Shown here: positions 58,346-64,000 of the stretch, one piece after another
Layout of the letters: every line of letters starts with the position of its first letter
Numbering within the stretch: position 1 is the stretch's first letter
NCBI GenBank assembly: GCA_004794655.1
Contig: SMMW01000641.1
Span: 1 to 64,000 of the forward strand
Direction: 5' to 3'
Length of the DNA stretch: 64,000 nt
Source: Marisa cornuarietis
Taxonomy: Eukaryota; Mollusca; Gastropoda; Architaenioglossa; Ampullariidae
Notes under the pieces: generated by a model
Databases searched by the model: none
The model's input: the letters and a program-made list of their open reading frames with translations, nothing else
Told to the model about the DNA's origin: nothing
Program-made: the position numbers and the translations under genes

Positions 58346-58670
58346 GTATGTCTAGTAAAGAGATGGCACTAACCTGCATGGTGATTGGGACCTCCTTCTG
58401 TTTGTCATCTGTCTGACACCCAATGCCATTGTTCAGATCTTCTCTCTTGTCATCCCAAAGTACTTTACATGTGATATGAAGGCAACACTTACACAGGCTA
58501 CAGTACTTTACCTACCCCAAAACAAGTAACCACTGTGGTGGGGTGAAGACTTTAGTCAGATCGCGTCCTATACACGTCCATGGTCAGATTCATTTGGTTC
58601 ACGTGATGTTCTGGCGTAAACTTACTTCTTGCCCATCGGACATCGAGAACTGTCTGAACTTTCACTGAGT

Positions 58671-58673
<3 letters not shown>

Positions 58674-58725
<52 letters not shown>
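58674..58725. repeat. (TG)n microsatellite
   Basis: About 26 uninterrupted TG units. Confidence 0.97.
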
Positions 58726-58726
<1 letters not shown>

Positions 58727-60461
58727 CCACGTGCGTGCATGTGTTTCCCCTAATAACGGAGATCACAACAACAGTCTGTGTGTTAGGTAAGCTTTAGTAA
58801 GAGCCTATAACTGTCTTTAGAAAAATTAAAAACTAACTTTGCACGTTAGCTGCTAAAACTCTAAAGACAGTTTACAACACCGGAAATGTTACTTGTATAT
58901 GGTTAATACAGGCTATGTTATTTAAATATAGTTTATACCCGAAATGTTATTTGAATATTTAGTTAATGTTGTTTGGTACATCCTACATGAAGCCACTTTC
59001 AAGAATTTAAAATGACTCTACAAGAGTGGGTGGGACTGTAAACTGAGAGAAAGGAGAAAACAACAAAGGAAAGAAAAGAGAAAAATTAAATTAAAATCCC
59101 CAAACTTTGAGCAAAACTGACAGTGATGAGAGATGGCGAAGTGTCGGAGTCGCACATTAACTCCCGGCATTGAGCAGACACCTGAGACTCAAGTGAAGCT
59201 GACATCGATTGCTGGTGAGCTGATTACCAAACAAACACCGCGAACCCTAACACGAGGGAAACACATCATTTTCTTAGACAAATACTCAACCTGTGTGATT
59301 TTCAATGCATAAAATATTTGTTTTGGTTTTCTTGCTCATTATGATTCCGAAATTTCTCTGATGGCATTGGTTTTGACATCCGGGTGTTCGCTGCAGTTAC
59401 CCAGCGCCTCCCTAGTCACACACAGCACTCAGCTCTTGTGATGCTCCAATGTTCTTTGTTCAATTAATGATGGCAGTGAAAGAAAACAGTCGCACTCCTG
59501 AAGTGTTTTTTCCGTTGTCAATTTGCTAATTTAGCAGCAGGTGGCGCTGTAAATGCAGGTCACACTTTTGGTCTGTCAGTGAACAAGTCACACGCCGCCT
59601 CAGTCTCTGTAACATTATGCCGGGTAACGAGATGCCCGCTTACAATCTTTCCTTCTGTCTTTTTTCTTTCCTTCTATTCTGTAGTGGAGGTACGTTTTCT
59701 GCGGTCGACAGGTCGCGCGGTCTCCGGATATTTTGGACCTGGGTATCGTGGGTGGTTGTACTTAATTCAAGGACGAAGAATAAGTCGCATGCGCCTATCG
59801 TCGTCAATGGCTCGTTTACGGGACCTCGGTCTGGGATGCCAGTCTCTCCAAGAAACTGAGTCTTTGGCGGTCAAGATATTTCAAACTGACACAGCTCCGT
59901 ATGTCTGCTACTTTTGCTCGACTTGGACTCGACGCTCACTCTCACCACCTAGATACAAAGTAGAACCAAATCTGGAAACATCCAGCATCTACTCGTCACG
60001 CATGCGCTCTGTCGCACCGAACATTCCAGGTTATCATGGCTTGTGTCAGTCACACGTACTCACGCACTTGATCTCAACAATGATCTCAACAAGTTTAGTA
60101 ATAGTCGCGTGGCTGACCGGTAGGTCAAATGGGGTCAGATACCTGATGTCATGACTAGACCCTAACCGAGTCTCATGGAAGTGTCCCTACACCCACCTTC
60201 CATTTAGTTTGGATCGGGTACATCCATGCCATCCTCCCTTTACCTCCAAACCTGTGTCCCATCCCCCTTAATCCGCAACTAGATAGAAAATATCTTTGGT
60301 GTGAGAAGCATGACAGACACGTATACCTGGAAATCAACCAGTTCATTACCTACCGTGGGCTGGTTGGATATTTATCGTTTAATTGTGACAACACTTAATA
60401 AAGTAATGTTTTAAAAAGCAGCATGTTTGCTTGTATATGTGAGTGCGTGCATGTATGTGTG

Positions 60462-60464
<3 letters not shown>

Positions 60465-60505
<41 letters not shown>
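60465..60505. repeat. (TG)n microsatellite
   Basis: About 20 uninterrupted units. Confidence 0.97.
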
Positions 60506-60507
<2 letters not shown>

Positions 60508-62446
60508 TTATCACCTCCGTTGGTGATTTGGTTAAACGCCAACAACCAACTACAACCTTTGCTACAATTTACAGGCGTTGTCGTAAGCTGGAGACATTGG
60601 CACCTGCAAATTGATTACAAGGGTGACAGGTAGGTGCAACTCTGACCACCCATGTTTAACATAGTACTGCATGGGGATGATACGTACAATGCTTACGTCA
60701 ACCACCTACAATATGGCTCACGAGAACTGACCCCTGACCCTGCTCTTCCCCAATCACAAGACGACGACGTGTGAATCAAAGTACAAGAAGAAAAGCTTTT
60801 GAATTATAGAAATAAGGATTTATTAATCACACAAACTAGACAAACTAACGTGAGCTCGCGTGTTTTCTCTCTGTCCCGCCGTCAGACATCATCGACGACA
60901 CAAGTCCTCTTCCTCGGACATCATTTCGCACCTCAACCTCCCCCCCCCCCCCCCCGCTCGCCGCTGTTATATGGCTGCTGGAGCAGCGCATTGCTTCTCG
61001 AGAATCACACAATATGAGCGTCTGTCACACTGGTAGACAGGCTGAGGAATGTTCAACAGCTCTAAAACAGTCATCTTCAACAAAAGAAGCTTCGCTGCAC
61101 AAATCCGCATCACGACTGCAATAAAGACTGCCGCAATGACTAGACTGTACAGTAGCCTCATCATCGACGTGGCTGCGAAGACACGAGCTGCACCAATGAC
61201 TTACTTTACACCAGTTGCTGACACGAGTCCACACGCACGAAGAATAATACATACTTTCGGTATAAACTATATCGACATTCCTACCTTGAACTTAAGTATC
61301 GACTGTGTACATGACATTCAGTTCCGTTGCACGCCTGACTGGTCGCCTGCCATAGTGTACTTAGACCATCTTTCAAGACAGCTGAAAGAAAGGCCAATAT
61401 GGAGGTCAACAGCTGACAGTCTTTGATAGAAAGTTTGTTTATTTCAGGCTGTTCTTAACTGGCCATATATATATATACAAACGTTTGACCAAATTTGACA
61501 AAGTTTTTGAATGTCAACCCTGAAAAAGCTCAACAGCACGTCTTCCTTCACCGGAAGCTGAAGTGTCTCTGTCTCCCAGATATTTGTTCAGTTCTTTATA
61601 GATGCCATATACACAGTGTGCTGGCCTTCTCTTTGTACAACAGTCTACCAGTGAAGGACAAGATTGTGTAGTAGCAGACATTTTCAAAAATCTGTTTTAA
61701 AAGCAACTTATTTATGTGGCGCCTCATCTTTCTTTGGTAACATCTCTTATCTGCTACTGTTTACAGATTAAACTCACATTTCGACTTTCATGGACTTTTG
61801 TATGATTGTGATTTGTATTTACATTGGAGCATTGCAACAAATGTTCACTTTCCTGGTTTTTTCGTTTTTTAAAACTGTCACCCGGCTGACAAGTATAAAT
61901 TCCAGAATACATTTAAAAGCTGAGCGCGTCGTAAAAGAGTGTAGTGAAATGCCTGAAGTATTAAAATGATTTGTGACGCGCTTGGTTACATGTTGTTAAG
62001 GACTACCAGGGTGTTGGCGGGGGGGGGGGTGAGGACCATGAACACCAGAGGACGGAGGGTGCTAAGTTACTGACCCTTATCCACGGATCATCACAGTTGT
62101 ATCACTGAGGTATGATGTCTACCTGCCGGCTAGTGCATGTCACAGGTGTGTCACCTTCAGTATCAGTACAAGTCTCGTCATGTCACTGACGGCCTTCACT
62201 ACACTGACAGTGCCAACAGCAGGTCATGTACAGATGTAAGCAGTCTCTTCACTCCAGTAGTGAAACTTGGACAAAAGCTTGAAACTTGAAAGGCTCCTGT
62301 TTAATGTGATGATCATTCTCGGCATAAATAATTAGGATTATCACTGACTAATTTATGTTGACTGAATTAACACGGAGATGTCCTCCACGTCCACAATGAA
62401 TAGGTCAGGTGAGGGACTACAATTTAATATAGACCTAGCATGCGAT

Positions 62447-62600
62447 GCCCACAGAGTTATTGCTCATGCTGTATGTGCCCACAGAGTTATTCCCCCATGC
62501 TGTATGTGCCCACAGAGTTATTGCTCATGCTGTATGTGCCCACAGAGTTATTCCCCCATGCTGTATGTGCCCACAGAGTTATTCCCGCACGCTGTATTCA
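62447..62600. repeat. Tandem repeat of about 30-32 bp
   Basis: Five units containing CCCACAGAGTTATT and CATGCTGTATGTG, alternating TTGCTCATG and TTCCCCCATG types. Loose relatives appear at 63185-63345 (TTCACAGAGTTATT). Confidence 0.85.
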
Positions 62601-62689
62601 CTGTTATTCCGTGTAATAATGAATAGTAATAACAAATAATAAATAATCCGTGTAATCTCTGTACCGGCAGCTGTCACTAAGGACGTGCT

Positions 62690-63095
62690 GCAGGATACAA
62701 GCTACCCTAGTGTAAAGTATGGTCACAACTGTAGCAGCACGTGCGGCAACTGCTCTGATGGAGAAGCATGCAACATGGTAACAGGAGAATGTCCAGGAGA
62801 ATGACTGCATGCCTGGATATCAGGGAAGGTATTGTAATTCCTGCAGAGCTGGTGCCACGACATGAGTTACAACAACACATGCGGCACCTGCACAGAGCAC
62901 AGTCTGTGGAACATCAATGACGACAGGTGTGAGACAGGGTGTGCTGCAGGATAACAGTTACTTTTCTGTAATGAAGCTTGCAGTAAGTAGGGGTTCGTTT
63001 GGCCTTGACTGTGATAAGACAGTGGCAGCTGCTCTTAGAAAATGAAAATCTGCATGGACATCAAGGAGTTTTCTGTAGACCGTGCTGTAAACATT
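62690..63095 (+). pseudogene. Multiple-EGF-like repeat gene fragment (decayed)
   Basis: The plus strand in shifting frames gives KYGHNCSSTCGNCSDGEAC and then TGECPG with a stop. Next DCMPGYQGRYCNSCRAG, then YNNTCGTCTEHSLWN with DDRCETGCAAG, then CNEACS, GSFGLDCDKT and HGHQGVFCRPCC. The Cys spacing and YG..C...CG.C pattern are those of MEGF/scavenger-receptor-type EGF repeats, which form extracellular adhesion or uptake receptors. Several stops and frameshifts show it is dead. No signal peptide or transmembrane exon is seen. Confidence 0.65.
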
Positions 63096-63431
63096 TATTT
63101 ATTTTGTGAAGGGTCTTGAGCTTTGCTCTTAGGGCAGGAATAAGGTGCTATACAAGAGAACTTTATTATTATTATTCCTGCATACGGTGCTCATATAGCT
63201 ATTACCGAATGTTGTGTTCACAGCTGTTCCTTAATACTGTGTTCACAGAGTTATTGCCGCTTGCATGTTGTGTGTGTGGGGGGGGGGGGAGGGGGTGTCC
63301 CAAGGGTATTCTCACATGTTGTGTTCAGTGTTATTCCCGTAGATTCCGCAGACTGTTTTAGGTTCACCTTTGTTAACACCGCGGAACTTGCGGTTCACTA
63401 AATGCACACAAGTTCAAAGGAACAACATAGA

Positions 63432-63935
63432 CAAGGCAGTCTGTAACAGAAGAAACAACCTACAGTAGACAATCTGTAACAAGAAACAGTCTACAGTAGA
63501 CAATCTGTAACAGAAGAAACAATCTACAGTAGACAATCTGTAACAGAAGAAACAGTCTACAGTCTACAGTAGACAATCTGTAACAGAAGAAACAGTCTAC
63601 AGTAGACAATCTGTAACAGAAGAAACAATCTACAGTAGACAATCTGTAACAGAAGAAACAATCTACAGTAGACAATCTGTAACAGAAGAAACAGTCTACA
63701 GTAGACAATCTGTAACAGAAGAAACAATCTACAGTAGACAATCTGTAACAGAAGAAACAATCTACAGTAGACAATCTGTAACAGAAGAAACAGTCTACAG
63801 TAGACAATCTGTAACAGAAGAAACAATCTACAGTAGACAATCTGTAACAGAAGAAACAATCTACAGTAGACAATCTGTAACAGAAGAAACAGTCTACAGT
63901 AGACAATCTGTAACAGAGGAAACAGTCTACATTAG
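63432..63935. repeat. 33-bp minisatellite
   Basis: About 15 units built from GACAATCTGTAACAGAAGAA and ACAATCTACAGTA. Units alternate between CAATCTAC and CAGTCTAC in a semi-regular order. The 33-bp period is a multiple of three, so long frames stay open on the minus strand; no gene is implied. Confidence 0.95.
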
Positions 63936-64000
63936 ACAAGACAATTTGAAAGAAAACAATTATGTACAGTAGACAAGAAAATCTGTAATAGACAAAACAA

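Larger units (their letters stand above)
55959..58455 (+). pseudogene. GPCR-3: broken last exon, split by insertion
   Basis: Starts after an ACCAG acceptor at the same place as GPCR-2 exon 3 and reads YYLDNKKIIDVFDIILYTTA. A 10-base deletion in TM5 then shifts the frame and a second small deletion follows. The loop-3 minisatellite is expanded (56118-56325) and then interrupted by about 1.74 kb of foreign DNA including repeat R2. It resumes at 58071-58345, followed by MSSKEMALTCMVIGTS, a one-base deletion in TM6, and decay before TM7. Exons 1 and 2 were not found. Clearly non-functional. Confidence 0.9.
58470..62440. other. Intergenic, no gene supported
   Basis: (TG)n at 58674-58725 and 60465-60505, and poly-C at 60943-60957. 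Open frames at 59579-60154 (plus), 61049-61426 (plus) and 61164-60967 (minus, with a hydrophobic start) show no known domain or splice support. Confidence 0.4.

Noticed and set aside
59579..60154. 191-codon plus-strand frame
   Set aside because: No domain, no convincing ATG, and composition like its surroundings.
63460..63939. 159-codon minus-strand frame with repeated 11-residue unit
   Set aside because: A 33-bp minisatellite keeps the frame open by length alone; no start context or flanking exon.

Overview
The window reads as nuclear DNA of a metazoan, most probably a gastropod mollusc. This is inferred from intron-containing genes with GT/AG boundaries, a tandem cluster of secreted C1q-domain genes, a cluster of rhodopsin-type receptors resembling gastropod chemosensory receptors, and a dense load of microsatellites, minisatellites, LINEs, tRNA-derived SINEs and cut-and-paste transposons. 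No bacterial or viral operon organisation, rRNA or convincing tRNA gene is seen.

Layout. 1-4000: a compound (TG)n/minisatellite array with higher-order duplications. 5.1-26.4 kb: a minus-strand cluster of C1q-domain genes. It holds one broken fragment (5.1-5.4 kb) and three genes that I could splice completely: A 6864-8416, B 10552-15008, C 22462-23669. Each has a signal-peptide exon, a 49-nt coiled-coil microexon and a 407-nt C1q exon. Each also has a candidate TATA box and non-coding first exon upstream. Gene B carries a LINE in its last intron. A 1.11-kb hAT element (18689-19798) with a perfect 8-bp target duplication lies between B and C. 27.5-36.2 kb: repeats, namely a decayed RTE-type LINE (minus), a LINE ORF1 with zinc knuckles (plus), and two dispersed repeat families.

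39.4-58.5 kb: a plus-strand receptor cluster. GPCR-1 (39439-43224) and GPCR-2 (49077-51482) share a three-exon plan. A third copy (55959-58455) is a broken last exon. The third intracellular loop of GPCR-2 contains an in-frame G-rich minisatellite. In the pseudogene the same 15-bp repeat has expanded and been split by about 1.7 kb of inserted DNA. Between GPCR-1 and GPCR-2 lies a palindromic PIF/Harbinger-derived element (46578-48186). It carries two inverted sets of transposase-start and MADF-start fragments and a nested hAT MITE. 58.5-64 kb: mostly non-coding, with a decayed EGF-repeat gene (62.7-63.1 kb) and a 33-bp minisatellite running towards the window edge.

The two live gene sets plausibly serve recognition of the outside world: secreted C1q proteins as soluble pattern-recognition lectins, and the receptors as chemosensors. 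Both have grown by local duplication, with signs of patchy sequence homogenisation and satellite expansion. These roles come from family knowledge, not from the DNA alone.
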